Made by a program: the position numbers and the translations under genes
Source of the DNA: Halopenitus persicus
Lineage (GTDB): Archaea; Halobacteriota; Halobacteria; Halobacteriales; Haloferacaceae
Direction of reading: 5' to 3'
NCBI RefSeq assembly: GCF_002355635.1
Contig: NZ_AP017558.1
Coordinates: 2,852,001-2,916,000 of the forward strand
Length of the DNA: 64,000 nt
The notes under the pieces: generated by a model
The model's input: only the letters and a program-made list of their open reading frames with translations
Told to the model about the DNA's origin: nothing
The model's database searches: none
Shown: piece by piece, positions 49,296 to 59,400 of the stretch
Position numbering within the stretch: the stretch's first letter is position 1
Layout: each line of letters starts with the position of its first letter

Positions 49296-49772
49296 TCAGT
49301 AGAACGCGGCTGGTTCGGGAGCCGCTCCCTCGCGCTCGATGCGCTCGTGACTGGACAGGGCCGTGATGACGCGGCGGAGCGTGGTGACCACTTCGCGCAT
49401 CATCTCCCGGAACGACGACTCCGCCTCGCGGAGGACGACAGGTTCGCCACCGTGCCCGCGTCGGTGCGCAGCGATTCCCTTGCGGGCGTCGTCGTGCATC
49501 CGGATCACGGGCGGGATGTTGCCCCGCAGGAGCGAGCAGGACGAGTTCCGGCACTTGCACGCCGGTTCGTCCCGGTCGTCGCTTTCGGATTGTCTGCGGA
49601 CGTACTCGACGAGGTACTGCTCGAAGGCGTCTGGGCGAAGAATCCTGTCCATCAGCGGCTGTACCTCGTCAAGCTCGTCGTTCGCCCACGTCTTGACATC
49701 GCGTGGGATGTCGGGGCGGGCGAGCAACTCCGTCACCTGATCGTTGAGGTTGAGAATCTGTTGGCGGCTCAT
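49296..49772 (-). CDS. Hypothetical protein with Cys cluster
   Basis: 158 aa from ATG 49772; helical, with CKCRNSSC in the middle, a possible metal site. Immediately upstream of the ATPase (18 bp gap), so probably its accessory factor. Confidence 0.6.
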   Translation of the reverse strand: MSRQQILNLNDQVTELLARPDIPRDVKTWANDELDEVQPLMDRILRPDAFEQYLVEYVRRQSESDDRDEPACKCRNSSCSLLRGNIPPVIRMHDDARKGIAAHRRGHGGEPVVLREAESSFREMMREVVTTLRRVITALSSHERIEREGAAPEPAAFY

Positions 49773-49777
49773 AGTGG

Positions 49778-50041
49778 TTAGAAGGGGAGACGGTCGCGGA
49801 TGTCTGCATCAAGCAACTGCACGAAGCCGATGACGGCCAGTGCGAAGCCCAAGGCGATGAAGAACGGACTTCCAGTGCTGAGGAACAGGATGACGAACGA
49901 CACCGCCACGAGCGTCAGGATGGCTCGCTGGCCGCGACGAATCGTCGACACCGCCGTCCGCGTCGCCTCCGGCCAGAGTCGCATCAGACCAGCGGCGACG
50001 ACGCCGGCCACCGCCAGCAGGACGAGGACGGTCGGCGTCAT
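49778..50041 (-). CDS. Small multi-TM protein
   Basis: 87 aa, three hydrophobic segments (VLVLLAVAGVVAAGLM, ILTLVAVSFVILFL and FIALGFALAVIGFVQLL). Overlaps the upstream gene by 4 bp. Confidence 0.65.
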   Translation of the reverse strand: MTPTVLVLLAVAGVVAAGLMRLWPEATRTAVSTIRRGQRAILTLVAVSFVILFLSTGSPFFIALGFALAVIGFVQLLDADIRDRLPF

Positions 50042-50262
50042 CGGTTACCACCTCGGCCGTTGCCGAGGACGGGTTTGTCTTTGCTAACTTTCACGAACCT
50101 GTACAGGAGGACGTAGAGGGCGTACGCGATGGCGGCGATGATGACCGAACCAATCAACCACGCAAGCAGCGTCGTCGTCTGCAGAAACAGCCAACCGATC
50201 ACGACAAGCGCGGCGACGGTAAGCCATCCCGAAAGCCCTCGGGGGAGTTTGACTTCTACCAT
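50038..50262 (-). CDS. Small two-TM protein
   Basis: 74 aa, two membrane segments (WLTVAALVVIGWLFLQ and AWLIGSVIIAAIAYALYVLL) and a basic C-terminus. Member of the run of tiny membrane proteins in the leftward operon. Confidence 0.65.
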   Translation of the reverse strand: MVEVKLPRGLSGWLTVAALVVIGWLFLQTTTLLAWLIGSVIIAAIAYALYVLLYRFVKVSKDKPVLGNGRGGNR

Positions 50263-50283
50263 TGTTCTTTGAGTGTTGAAAGG

Positions 50284-51192
50284 CTACTCGAAGAGCGATC
50301 CAAACTGGTTGAGCGTGTCGTCGACGATGCTCTGCAACTCGTTCAACGCGCCACCGACGTGGCCACCCGGCGACACACCATCGGTGTAACGAACCTGCGG
50401 CGGCTCCTCCTGCGTCGACATCACGTACACGCCGGACTCGCCATCGGCCTCGTACGAGCAGACGGGCTGTTCCGACGGGTTCTCGCAGTCAGGTACCGCC
50501 AACCACGTCGAGTCCTCAGTCGTGTTCTCGATGTCACCACGGTCGTACTGCACCGTCGCCCCATCGGGCACGTCAAGGTGCTTCGTCGTGTCCTCGCCCG
50601 CGAGCGCGGACGGATCGACGTACTGCCACTCCCCGCTACTCAGCGGGTTGTCGGGTGCGCTGATACCCGTGACGTCCTCCACCGCACCCGACGCGCTGTG
50701 GCGGACGTCCCACAACATCCCCTCGGCAGCGTTGAACTCGAACACGGCGTCGCTCTTGCCGTCCAACTCGAGGGTGATGACGGTGTACTCGCCGTTCTCC
50801 CCCGGCTCCACGTTGGCGACGACGGCGTCGGAGTTCTCCGCCTGAAGGCCCTGCTTGACGCGGGGTTCGACGAGTTCCGCGTCCACCTTGACGCGCACCG
50901 TGCGCTCGATGCCCTCGTCGTACTGGACGCGGAGGTAGGTGTTCTGAGTCGAGCAGACAATCGGATCTAGCCCGGCCTCGCACGGATCATCGTGTACCGA
51001 GAGGGTCATCTGCACGCGGTCGATCTCCGCCGTGGTCTTGCCGTCCGACTGGAACTCCTCGACGGCCGCGTCGGTGGCGAGATGGTTGTCCTCGTCGATG
51101 GCGATCACGTCGCCCTGCGCGGCGGCGAGCGGCGCGAAGCCGCTGCTAACGACGAGGGCGAGCAGGGCGACGACGATTGCTTTGCGGATCAT
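50284..51192 (-). CDS. Secreted protein with Sec signal peptide
   Basis: 302 aa. Signal peptide ~1-25 (KAIVVALLALVVSSGFAPLAAA), cleaved before QGDV. The mature part is beta-rich with two Cys pairs (CEAGLDPIVC and CENPSEQPVC) likely to form disulfides. Its signal sequence resembles that of the protein at 43395 (LVVTTGFAP / LVVSSGFAP), linking the two operons. Confidence 0.7.
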   Translation of the reverse strand: MIRKAIVVALLALVVSSGFAPLAAAQGDVIAIDEDNHLATDAAVEEFQSDGKTTAEIDRVQMTLSVHDDPCEAGLDPIVCSTQNTYLRVQYDEGIERTVRVKVDAELVEPRVKQGLQAENSDAVVANVEPGENGEYTVITLELDGKSDAVFEFNAAEGMLWDVRHSASGAVEDVTGISAPDNPLSSGEWQYVDPSALAGEDTTKHLDVPDGATVQYDRGDIENTTEDSTWLAVPDCENPSEQPVCSYEADGESGVYVMSTQEEPPQVRYTDGVSPGGHVGGALNELQSIVDDTLNQFGSLFE

Positions 51193-51198
51193 GGTTGG

Positions 51199-51429
51199 TT
51201 AGTCGCGGATGATTTCGATGGCGAGGCGGGTGGCGCCGACGATGGCGAGGATGCCGGTGATGAACGCGATCACCAGCGTCGCGCCAAGCGTCACGCTCGA
51301 ACTGACGAGAGCGACGAGGAACACGACGAGGTTCGCCGCGAGCTGATCGCGCGGTTCGTCCGCCCACACCATTAGGCGGGTCTTGTCTTCGAGCCATTCG
51401 AGGAGGTCAGATGGGTCTGTGTCGATCAT
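51199..51429 (-). CDS. Small two-TM protein
   Basis: 76 aa; acidic N-terminus (IDTDPSDLLEWLED) then two TM segments. Starts within the end of the upstream gene (4 bp overlap). Confidence 0.65.
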   Translation of the reverse strand: MIDTDPSDLLEWLEDKTRLMVWADEPRDQLAANLVVFLVALVSSSVTLGATLVIAFITGILAIVGATRLAIEIIRD

Positions 51430-52088
51430 ACCAGATCACCCTCGGTGTGACCGAGGTAGTCCGTGGCGAGGTCTCGGAGGTAGCTGTCGTCCGCCGTCAC
51501 GTCCTCGCCGGTCGTGACGTAGCCGTCGTACACCTCGGAGACCAGTTCGTGCGCCTCCGCGGTGTCGTCGTAGCTGTGGACGAACGGGCCGCTCACACTC
51601 TGCTCAAGATCGGTCTCTCCGTCGTACTCGTCCACGATCTCGGCGGAGGTGTACTCGTCAGCCGAGGAGTCGTAGTTGAGGACAAGGTAGTCCGTCTCGC
51701 TGGAGTCCTCGCCCTCGTACGTGAGCGCGATCACCTGCCAGTCAGCGTCGGCGGGGTAGTCCTGCTGGTTGTACCACGACACCCACTCGCTGGAGTTGGC
51801 GTTGAACTCGTCGCGGACGAGTTGCGCCTGATCGCCGGCGGGAGTCGCTTCCTCACCGGCCAGCATACTGTCGACGTCGTACTTGATTGCCTGTGCGTGG
51901 CTCACTACCGCCGTACCGAGTGCCTTCGCCCGGTCAGAGACGGACTCGATAGTGGAGGTGTCCTCGTCGTCTTCAAGCATCGCGTCCACGGGACTCTGAC
52001 CGTCGGCGACGGCGAGTCCGGGAACGCCCACGAGGGCGACAAGGAGGGCGGCAAGAGCCGTGATTGCGGGGATTCTCTTCCGATTCAT
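51426..52088 (-). CDS. Secreted protein with Sec signal peptide
   Basis: 220 aa from ATG 52088. A signal peptide (RKRIPAITALAALLVALVG to AVADG) followed by an acidic soluble domain. The start overlaps the stop of the small zinc gene (ATGA). Likely surface or virion/vesicle component. Confidence 0.7.
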   Translation of the reverse strand: MNRKRIPAITALAALLVALVGVPGLAVADGQSPVDAMLEDDEDTSTIESVSDRAKALGTAVVSHAQAIKYDVDSMLAGEEATPAGDQAQLVRDEFNANSSEWVSWYNQQDYPADADWQVIALTYEGEDSSETDYLVLNYDSSADEYTSAEIVDEYDGETDLEQSVSGPFVHSYDDTAEAHELVSEVYDGYVTTGEDVTADDSYLRDLATDYLGHTEGDLV

Positions 52089-52237
52089 AGTTCGCTGTAG
52101 GGATCCATCCAGAGCACACGTCCGCACTCCGCGCAGACGATCTCGCGGGCCTCGTCGGCCCACTCGCCCCAGTCACCGAGGCAGTCTGGCGCCGAGCAAC
52201 GGATGTCCTCCGGGGAGGGACACGGTGTGATTGGCAC
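52085..52237 (-). CDS. 50-aa zinc-finger protein
   Basis: From GTG 52237; CSAPDC at 14-19 and CAECG at 35-39 suggest a zinc site. The TGA overlaps the downstream ATG by 4 bp, which supports translation. Too short for ordinary gene calling. Confidence 0.5.
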   Translation of the reverse strand: MPITPCPSPEDIRCSAPDCLGDWGEWADEAREIVCAECGRVLWMDPYSEL

Positions 52238-52316
52238 CGTTGAGGCCCGCTCCCGGGTATGACCCCGAGTGGAACGTCAGCGGGCAAGGGTTGGTTGAAG
52301 GTGCGTTACCCTGTCG

Positions 52317-52598
52317 TCAGTACGGCGCCCACGGGAAGTCGCGGTCGCCGAACAGCGTCCACGCCATCATGTCGATGGGCCACATCCACCACGACATCGC
52401 GCCGTCCTCGCTCAGCGGCACGTCACCGTCGAGGACGAGACCGTACAGGACGTCGAGGAGCATGTAGACCAGACCGAGCACGCCGCCGATGAAGCCGACG
52501 AGCGCGATGATGAGGCCGCCGGTCACGAGGTTGGCGAGGAAAAACACGAGCCGGTAGATGGCTCGCGCCCGCGTGTCGCCGAGAGTGTCTCCTAGCAT
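52317..52598 (-). CDS. Small membrane protein
   Basis: 93 aa, two TM segments (YRLVFFLANLVTGGLIIALV and VLGLVYMLLDVLYGLVL) and a Trp-rich C-terminus. Lies between the secreted Ig-like protein and the small zinc gene. Confidence 0.65.
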   Translation of the reverse strand: MLGDTLGDTRARAIYRLVFFLANLVTGGLIIALVGFIGGVLGLVYMLLDVLYGLVLDGDVPLSEDGAMSWWMWPIDMMAWTLFGDRDFPWAPY

Positions 52599-52632
52599 AG
52601 TTGGAAGTATGATGGAGGGAGGGCCGCGCTAT

Positions 52633-53871
52633 CTACAGTCCGGGGACGCCTCCGGGGACGAAGTCATCGAGCCCGAACACGTCGAACTGCTCGTCGAAGC
52701 CAAGCTCGTTGCTGGAGACGCCGACGTCAACCTCCTCGGAGCCGTTGTAGTCGTCGCCGAGGTGGACGGTGACGCTCTGCGCGTCACTGTCGTAGACACC
52801 GTACGTGGCGCCGTCCTCGGCGTTGTCGCCGTTAGCGGAGTAGACGGGAACCTTCTCGCCGTCAACCTCCACCGTGAACTCGTCGACGGGCTCGCCATCG
52901 CTGGCCTCCGTCGAGAAGTCGTCGGTGAGGTCACTGCCCTGCATGTCGACGACGAGGGTGCCGTCAGTCGCCTGCTCCGAGACCTCGAGGCTGGTGACCT
53001 CCTCGGTCAGGAAGCCGAGGTCAAAGGAGCCGATGTTGGTGGGCGCGAAGCCGAAGCGGGGCTGCTCGGCGGCGAGCTGGACGCCCTCAACCTGCGGCGA
53101 GGCAACCTCCGCGCCGCGCTCGTCGATGGTGATCTCCGCGCTGTCACCGCCTTCAGCGACGGTGATCTCGCGGGAGTCGTCATCGTACCCGTCAGCGGAG
53201 ACGACGACGGTGTGCTCCCACGCGGTCAGGTCAGCGGAGACCGTGCCGTTGGCGTCGGTCGTGTAGGTGCTGCCCTCGACGGCGATGGTGGCCGACTCGA
53301 CGGCGTTGCCGTCGCGGTCAACGACGGTGAACGTCGTGCTGGAGAGCGGCGGGGTGATGTCGAGCGTGTGGCTGCCAGCCTCGTAGCCGTTGACCTGCGT
53401 GCTGACGCTGTAGTCGCCCTCGTCAGCGGGGTTGCTGGCGTTGGCGACGTCGATGATCAGGTCATCCGAGTCGGCGAGCGTCGCGATCGACGTGGAGCCC
53501 GTGTTCATCGAGACAGTCAGCGTGGTGCCGCTGTCCGAGGTGGACACCGAAGACACGTCACTGGACTGCGTGGTGTCCACCGCGCCGTCACCGTTGGTGT
53601 CGATACCGACGGTGACGTCGGAGGCGGCGACGTTGCTGAAGTCAGTGCTGTCCGCGTTGATCTTGAACGATGCAAAGGTCTCGGAGTCCGCGTTGGACGG
53701 GACGTCCTCGGTCAGACTGACCGTGGAGGTCTCGCCCGCGTTATCGGGGGACGCCGAGATGCCGGTGTGATCGCTGGCGTTGGCGAATCCGGCGAAGACG
53801 CCGGGGGCGGCGAAGGCCGACAGAACCAGCGCAAGCGCCGCGATCACTGCTGTGAATCGCTTTCCGTTCAT
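52633..53871 (-). CDS. Secreted surface protein with CnaB/carboxypeptidase-regulatory-like domain
   Basis: 412 aa. Signal peptide ~1-30, then beta-rich Thr/Ser/Asp-rich domains; residues ~178-250 (FTVVDRDGNAVESATIAVEG, then TTDANGTVSADL) match the CnaB or carboxypeptidase-regulatory-like beta-sandwich pattern. No C-terminal anchor. Own promoter flanked by an inverted repeat. Probable structural protein of particle or cell surface. Confidence 0.7.
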   Translation of the reverse strand: MNGKRFTAVIAALALVLSAFAAPGVFAGFANASDHTGISASPDNAGETSTVSLTEDVPSNADSETFASFKINADSTDFSNVAASDVTVGIDTNGDGAVDTTQSSDVSSVSTSDSGTTLTVSMNTGSTSIATLADSDDLIIDVANASNPADEGDYSVSTQVNGYEAGSHTLDITPPLSSTTFTVVDRDGNAVESATIAVEGSTYTTDANGTVSADLTAWEHTVVVSADGYDDDSREITVAEGGDSAEITIDERGAEVASPQVEGVQLAAEQPRFGFAPTNIGSFDLGFLTEEVTSLEVSEQATDGTLVVDMQGSDLTDDFSTEASDGEPVDEFTVEVDGEKVPVYSANGDNAEDGATYGVYDSDAQSVTVHLGDDYNGSEEVDVGVSSNELGFDEQFDVFGLDDFVPGGVPGL

Positions 53872-53898
53872 GGAGGGAACGCTGCGTGCGTTAGTACG

Positions 53899-53936
53899 TC
53901 CTGTAGACTTTTATACATATCACGCGAACTACAGGA
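53899..53936 (-). promoter_or_regulatory. TATA box flanked by an 8 bp inverted repeat
   Basis: TCCTGTAG at 53899-53906 and CTACAGGA at 53929-53936 flank a minus-strand TATA (TATGTATAAAAG), 28-65 bases before the start at 53871. Operator for the surface-protein gene. Confidence 0.65.
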
Positions 53937-53975
53937 GAATCCGCGCGCGGCCCGCGAAGGGCCGTGACGCCCGCC

Positions 53976-53992
53976 GGCGGAATCGAACCGCC
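53976..53992 (-). other. tRNA T-arm-like hairpin 1
   Basis: GGCGG-TTCGATT-CCGCC on the minus strand: 5 bp stem and consensus T-loop. It follows the stop of the gene at 54011. No complete tRNA can be drawn around it. Confidence 0.65.
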
Positions 53993-54010
53993 GCGAAACG
54001 CCAGTGCGGG

Positions 54011-54751
54011 TCAAATGTCCGCCTCGTCCGCGCCTGCGAGGCCGGCGAGCCGGTACGCGTCGTAGATGGTCAGCGCGATCTTGTCCTCCCAGTCCTTCTC
54101 ACGCCACCACGACTCGCGCGAGCGCATCACCCACGGGTTCGTCGCCGCGCCGGGGTGCAGGCTCTCGCCCCATCCGTTCGACAACCAAATGTCGAACTCG
54201 TCGACGAGGGACTCCACCGGCACGTCCTCGCGGATCGCCGACTCCGAGCTGAGCACGAAATGGTGGTGGGGGTTGACGACGCGCGCGGTCACGTGCGTGT
54301 CCCCGTCCACGGGCGGGCTCGCATTGCTCGCTCTGAACCAGTGATAGCCCGAATATGCGACTTCCTGAACGCTTCCGTCGGATGGGTCAACGAACACGTA
54401 GAACGGCTCTCTATCGTGCATATGCGAGTCGAGGAGCGAAATACCGCGCTGAGTGGCGTACTTGGCGAAATACACGTACACGTCCGTCTCGTGCTCGGGT
54501 GAGGACGCGATCCACCCGTACAGCGCAGACGGCTCAACGTCGAGATGGTGAATCTCCAACCGGGGGCGGTACTCCTCCATCGCCACCTGATCGAAGGTCA
54601 GGGAGACGTGATCCGGCTTCTCGCGCCAGTGCGCGGTGTGCTCGGTCGCGGACGAGCGGCCCGCAATTCCACCGGTGGCGACGAGGGCGGCAGCCGCACC
54701 GCTACCACGCAAGAACTCGCGGCGCGTCAAGGTATCTCGGTCGTCACTCAT
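54011..54751 (-). CDS. Tat-exported hypothetical protein
   Basis: 246 aa. A Tat signal TRREFLRGSGAAAALVATGG is followed by a soluble domain with many His and Trp. Lies directly downstream (2 bp gap) of the Tat subtilase, so the two probably act together, e.g. as a protease and its partner or substrate. Confidence 0.7.
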   Translation of the reverse strand: MSDDRDTLTRREFLRGSGAAAALVATGGIAGRSSATEHTAHWREKPDHVSLTFDQVAMEEYRPRLEIHHLDVEPSALYGWIASSPEHETDVYVYFAKYATQRGISLLDSHMHDREPFYVFVDPSDGSVQEVAYSGYHWFRASNASPPVDGDTHVTARVVNPHHHFVLSSESAIREDVPVESLVDEFDIWLSNGWGESLHPGAATNPWVMRSRESWWREKDWEDKIALTIYDAYRLAGLAGADEADI

Positions 54752-54753
54752 CG

Positions 54754-56334
54754 TTACAGGTCAATCAGGAACCGGAGTGGGGCGAGGTTGCTCTGGTTGC
54801 CGGAGAGGCTTCGATTCGCCGCGTCCCGTGCCGCTGCCGCGTCCGAGCGGACATCCGCCTGCGACTTGTCCGGGTTCGTCCCGTTCAGGAAGTTGTCGGC
54901 GAGCGGGACGCCCCACCCAACCTCGGTCACGCCAGCCGCGGGAACGGGCTGCGCCGTGTCCGAGAGTCGCTGCTCCACCTCACTCGGAGTCCACGAGGCC
55001 GACTCGATACCGAGTGCGACGACGCCCGCCGCCAGCGGCGACGCCATCGACGTACCGGACTTGCTCGACGTCGTCGTGCCGCCGTCCGACGTGGGCACGA
55101 GGGCCTCAATCTGCGCCCCGGGCGCGGCCACCTCGACAGTCCCCTTGCGCGTCTTGCCCGCGCTCCGGTCGGTGTAGCCGTCGTGAGTGCCGACGCTGGA
55201 GAAGTAGACCGACTGTGCCTCCGCAGGCGGGTCGACAGTCGTCGCGCCCACCGCGAGGGCGCCCTCGATGTCCGTCGCCGAAGACGCGGGCGAATCCACC
55301 CACCGCGTCGTTTGGCGGGAGTTCCCGGCGGCGATCATCACCGCCGACACGTCACCATCCTCATCGAGGACTTCCTCGATGGCGTCCACCACCTCCGGCG
55401 AGTAGAGGTGGCTTCCGAGGCTCATGTTGATCACGTCCGCACCGTTGCGGTCGGCCCACCGCACGCCCTTCGCCACGTCGTGACTGGAGCCGCCGCCCTC
55501 GCCGAGTACCTTGCCGACGAGCAGGGACGCGGCGGGCGAGACGCCCTGATACGTGGAGTCGCTGGGGTTGCCCGCGATGGCCGACGCAACCCACGTCCCG
55601 TGCCCGCTCGCCGAACCCGCGTTGCTGATGCCGGTCTCACCGCTCACGAAGTTCTTCGCTGCCGAGATGCGGCTACCGAACACGCTGGAGTCCGACGCCA
55701 CGTCGACGCCGTCGTCCAGCACAGCGACGGTGACACCAGAACCGGTCGCGGAAACAGAGTCCGCGTTGAGCGCGGCTCGAGCGTCCGCCATCGTGGACTG
55801 CTGGACGTCCCCGCTGTACGCCACGTCGCTCTGGTCAAACGCTCCGTCCAGCGGGATGTTGAACGGCGCCTCCGGGGCAGAGAACGCGCCCTGTTCGGCG
55901 AGCTGGCCGACGGGATCCGGGCGCGTCATCTGCACGTCCATCGCCAACCCCTCCACGTAGTCCAGTCCGGGGAGCGCGTCGGACGGCGACGCCAACCCCG
56001 CCGCCGCGTAGTCAAGCGGTGCGGCCACCAGCGCACGGTTGCCCTGTCCGTCCACGTCCACGAGGTGACGGTCGTCCGCGTCCGCCCAGTCACGGATCGC
56101 GTCCGCCGCCGAACTGTCGTCCGCGTCGAGTTGGACGATGATGCCCGGCCAGCCGCCGCTACCGTAGCGGTTGATCGCGCTTGGGACGGTTGCCATCCAT
56201 CCCGTGTACTCGTCAATATGTGTCGATGCTGCGTCTGAGCCACCACCGAACGGGAACAGAGTGGCGGATGCCACCGCCCCCGAACCGAGCATAAACTCTC
56301 GCCGAGTCGAGGTAGTATCGTCTCTATCGTTCAT
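54754..56334 (-). CDS. Tat-exported subtilisin-like serine protease (S8)
   Basis: 526 aa. Tat signal TRREFMLGSGA, an inhibitor-like propeptide (~40-170), then the S8 domain with D207 (VLDDG), H245 (SGHGTWVA), oxyanion N338 (AAGNS) and S429 (SGTSMASP). All catalytic residues are present. Haloarchaeal subtilases (halolysins) also use Tat export. It could mature surface proteins of the element or aid entry. Confidence 0.9.
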   Translation of the reverse strand: MNDRDDTTSTRREFMLGSGAVASATLFPFGGGSDAASTHIDEYTGWMATVPSAINRYGSGGWPGIIVQLDADDSSAADAIRDWADADDRHLVDVDGQGNRALVAAPLDYAAAGLASPSDALPGLDYVEGLAMDVQMTRPDPVGQLAEQGAFSAPEAPFNIPLDGAFDQSDVAYSGDVQQSTMADARAALNADSVSATGSGVTVAVLDDGVDVASDSSVFGSRISAAKNFVSGETGISNAGSASGHGTWVASAIAGNPSDSTYQGVSPAASLLVGKVLGEGGGSSHDVAKGVRWADRNGADVINMSLGSHLYSPEVVDAIEEVLDEDGDVSAVMIAAGNSRQTTRWVDSPASSATDIEGALAVGATTVDPPAEAQSVYFSSVGTHDGYTDRSAGKTRKGTVEVAAPGAQIEALVPTSDGGTTTSSKSGTSMASPLAAGVVALGIESASWTPSEVEQRLSDTAQPVPAAGVTEVGWGVPLADNFLNGTNPDKSQADVRSDAAAARDAANRSLSGNQSNLAPLRFLIDL

Positions 56335-56365
56335 TATCTACAGGCAAGAAGCCCTAATTGGCGGC

Positions 56366-56382
56366 GGCGGAATCGAACCGCC
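56366..56382 (-). other. tRNA T-arm-like hairpin 2
   Basis: Identical 17 bases to hairpin 1 (GGCGG-TTCGATT-CCGCC on the minus strand), between the stop at 56425 and the start at 56334. Sequence upstream allows a partial, imperfect acceptor-like pairing only. Confidence 0.65.
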
Positions 56383-56424
56383 ACAACGCCCGCGCCAGCG
56401 GGCCGCCTGACTGTCTATCCTACT

Positions 56425-59400
56425 CTACGCCGCACGTCGCCGCGCGAACAGGCCCGCGAGGCCGATGCCGCCGATGGCGACACCACCGAGACCGTCGCCG
56501 TTGACGCTCACCGCGCCGAACGGCAGGCTCGGCAGGTCAGGGAGCTGCTGCGACGCCCAATACGTCGCGCGCTCCACGATGCCGGGGTCATTATCGACGC
56601 TCACCGTCACGCCACCAGTCTCGTCGGTGTACGTCGTGATCGTCGTCCCCGCGCCACTCTGCTTCTCATCCACGTCGCCAGCCGCGCCACCGCTACGCGG
56701 GATGGGCTCGCCATCCTCGCCAGCGACGCGCTCAACGACGGCTCCATCGCTCCACGGCGCCGGCGTACCACCGATCTCGCCGGTGTGAACCTGCACGGTG
56801 ATCTGCTCCGAGACAGCCGACTGCTCCGCGCCCTCAACGACTTGCACGTCGATCTCCTGCTGCGGCCCACTCACGACGCTACCCGCGTAGATGTCGATCT
56901 CCGACGGGATCTCGCCCCGGGCGAGCTGCACCGTCACGTCGATGCTGGAGCCCTCCGAGACCGTCTCAACCTCGGCGGCCTCGACACCGCTGGCGAGCGC
57001 GTACCGCGAGTTCGTACCGTCCACGATTCGGACGCTCGGCGGCGTCGTCTGCGCGTTCTCCTTCGCCTGCAGGGTCACGCTCTCGGCGAACGTCGTGCCG
57101 TCGCTGTTGGTGTACACGACGCGCACGTCGTGCTCGCCAGCCGCGCCGGGAGTGAACCGGACGGTCTGACCGTCCACGACGGTCGCGTTCACCTCACCAT
57201 TCGGCCCGTACACGGTCGCACTCTGCACGCTACCGTACGCGATCTCGTCCTCCGCGTTGAGGGTCATCGTCACCGTCTCCCCAACCTGCGGGATGTTGGT
57301 GCCGACAGAGATGCTCTCCAGCGCGGGCACGTTGCCGCTGAACGCGGGGTTCGTGCTTCGCGTCGCATCCTGCACGATTTCCTCGCCGGCATCGGCGACG
57401 AGGCGGAACTTCACACCTGACTGGTCAGACGGAACCTCGTACCCCTCGACGCTCACGGTATCGCCAGAGGCGGACACCTTCTCGTCAGGGACGGGTTCCG
57501 TGCTTCCGTCGGGCGCGATGGCGAGGACGCTGTAGGAGTCGACACCTTCCAGCAGACCCGCGTCCGTCTCGAAGGTGTAGTCAACCGTACCGTCGTCGTT
57601 CCACGTCACGTCAGAGTTTCCACCAACAGTACTCTCCATCTCCGTCACGGCCTGCTGCATCGCGTCAAGTTGCGAGCGAAGCTCCTCAGTCGAAGCGTCC
57701 TCCGGCGGCTTCAGCTCGCCACCGTTGATCTCCTCGGCGCGCTCCTGCAGTGCCGGGTTCGACTCGATGACCGGTTTGAGATCGTTGTAGAACGACTCGA
57801 GGCGGTCGCGGCCAACCTCATCCATGCGCTCCTCGTAGAGATCGGCGAGCTTCGTGTCGCCGTACTCGCTGTCGAGGAACTCCTGCCAGCTGTCGAACTG
57901 GTTCATCACCTCGGTCATATTGGTGTTCGGCGCCGTGTCGAAGCCGACGACGCCGACCGTCACACCACTCGCGGGTGCCTCAACGCGCGTCGGCTCGCCG
58001 ATGTACCACTTGCCCGTGTAATCGCTCGACTGCGCGAGACTACGGGCCTCGCTCAAGGAACGGTTGCTCGGATCCACGCCGTCAAGCACGCCACCAGCCG
58101 AGTAGGCCTGCACCTGCACGACTTGCACGCCCGACGGGACTTCCGCCGAGAACTGGCCGTTGGCGTCAGTCGTCACCGTCGTCCGGTACACGCGGTCGTT
58201 ACTGATCGCGTCGCGCACCTGCTGCGCCCGGTCGGACAGCTGATCCTGCGTGTCCTCAAGGTCATCACGGACGAGGTTGATGATCTCCTCGCCCGTGCCG
58301 ACTTGGATCAGGTAGCTGTGGTTCTGACCATCCTCGTTGATCGAGGTCACCTCGTAGTAGCCGGGCGAGAGGCTCACCTCCGCGTACTGGAGGCGAGTCG
58401 AGACGCCCCACGCGTCCGACGAGATGCGCTCGTCCGTCTCCACGGTCAACGTGTCCGTCGCGTCACCACCGGGGCCGACGCGCTCGATCTTCACCTTGCC
58501 AGACGAGGGCTCACCCTTCATCTGGCGCTCGTACGCGTCCGCCGTCCCGAGCAGACCGCTGTCCGCGCTCGGGTTCCACTTGACGACAGCGAACGGCTCG
58601 CCGGCGGGAACCTGCACGCGCGGCGTCTCCATCGACGGGCCATCCGAGTACGCGGTCGCGCCGATCTCCTCCGTCGAGTACACGAGCGGCACGTCACCGC
58701 TCACGTCACTGTTCTCAACGAGGTTCGAGCGGGCGTCGAAGTCCGCGTCGAAGCCCGGCGGCGTCGGATCAGCCAGACCATCCAGCGTGGCCTCCTGCTC
58801 CGAGATGCTGCCTACAGACGAATACGTGCCCCACACCTCAACGGTCGCGTTGCTGACCGGGGCGCCGCTCTGGTCTTCCACCGTGCCGTTCACCGGGTCG
58901 GACGTGCTGTAGCCGTAGTCGTATGCCCGAACGGTGTCGTCATACCCACCGGATACGATACGCCCATTCGACATCTCGCTCACATCTTTCACACCGTCAC
59001 TGTGTATAGAATAGTCCCACTGGGCATCACCTGTGGATGGATCAAACGCCCGAACCGAATTATCAGCAACACCAGCAACGATGAGGTCACTCGACGTCTC
59101 AATCAGTGAATTCACGTTTCCACCAAGCGTCTTGCTCCACGCTTCCGATCCGGTACCCGGATCGTACGCAATCAGATCATAGCTCCCACTATCACCGGAC
59201 ACAATCAACCCACCGTCAGTCTCCGCCAACGACTTCACAGTACTTCCGTGGAGGGAGTGACTCCACGCTTGCGAGTCGGTATCCGGGTCATACGCCTGAA
59301 CCGTGTTGTCGTTCCCACCCGAGACGATCAACCCGTCAGAGGTCTCCATCACGGTGTAGACGCTATAGCTGGAACCACCGTGGAGCGTGTGACTCCACAC

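Noticed and set aside
56360-56440. A functional tRNA gene around T-arm-like hairpin 2
   Set aside because: Acceptor pairing is only 5 of 7, the anticodon loop would be 6 nt and there is no convincing D-arm; the 5' part overlaps the end of a coding gene.
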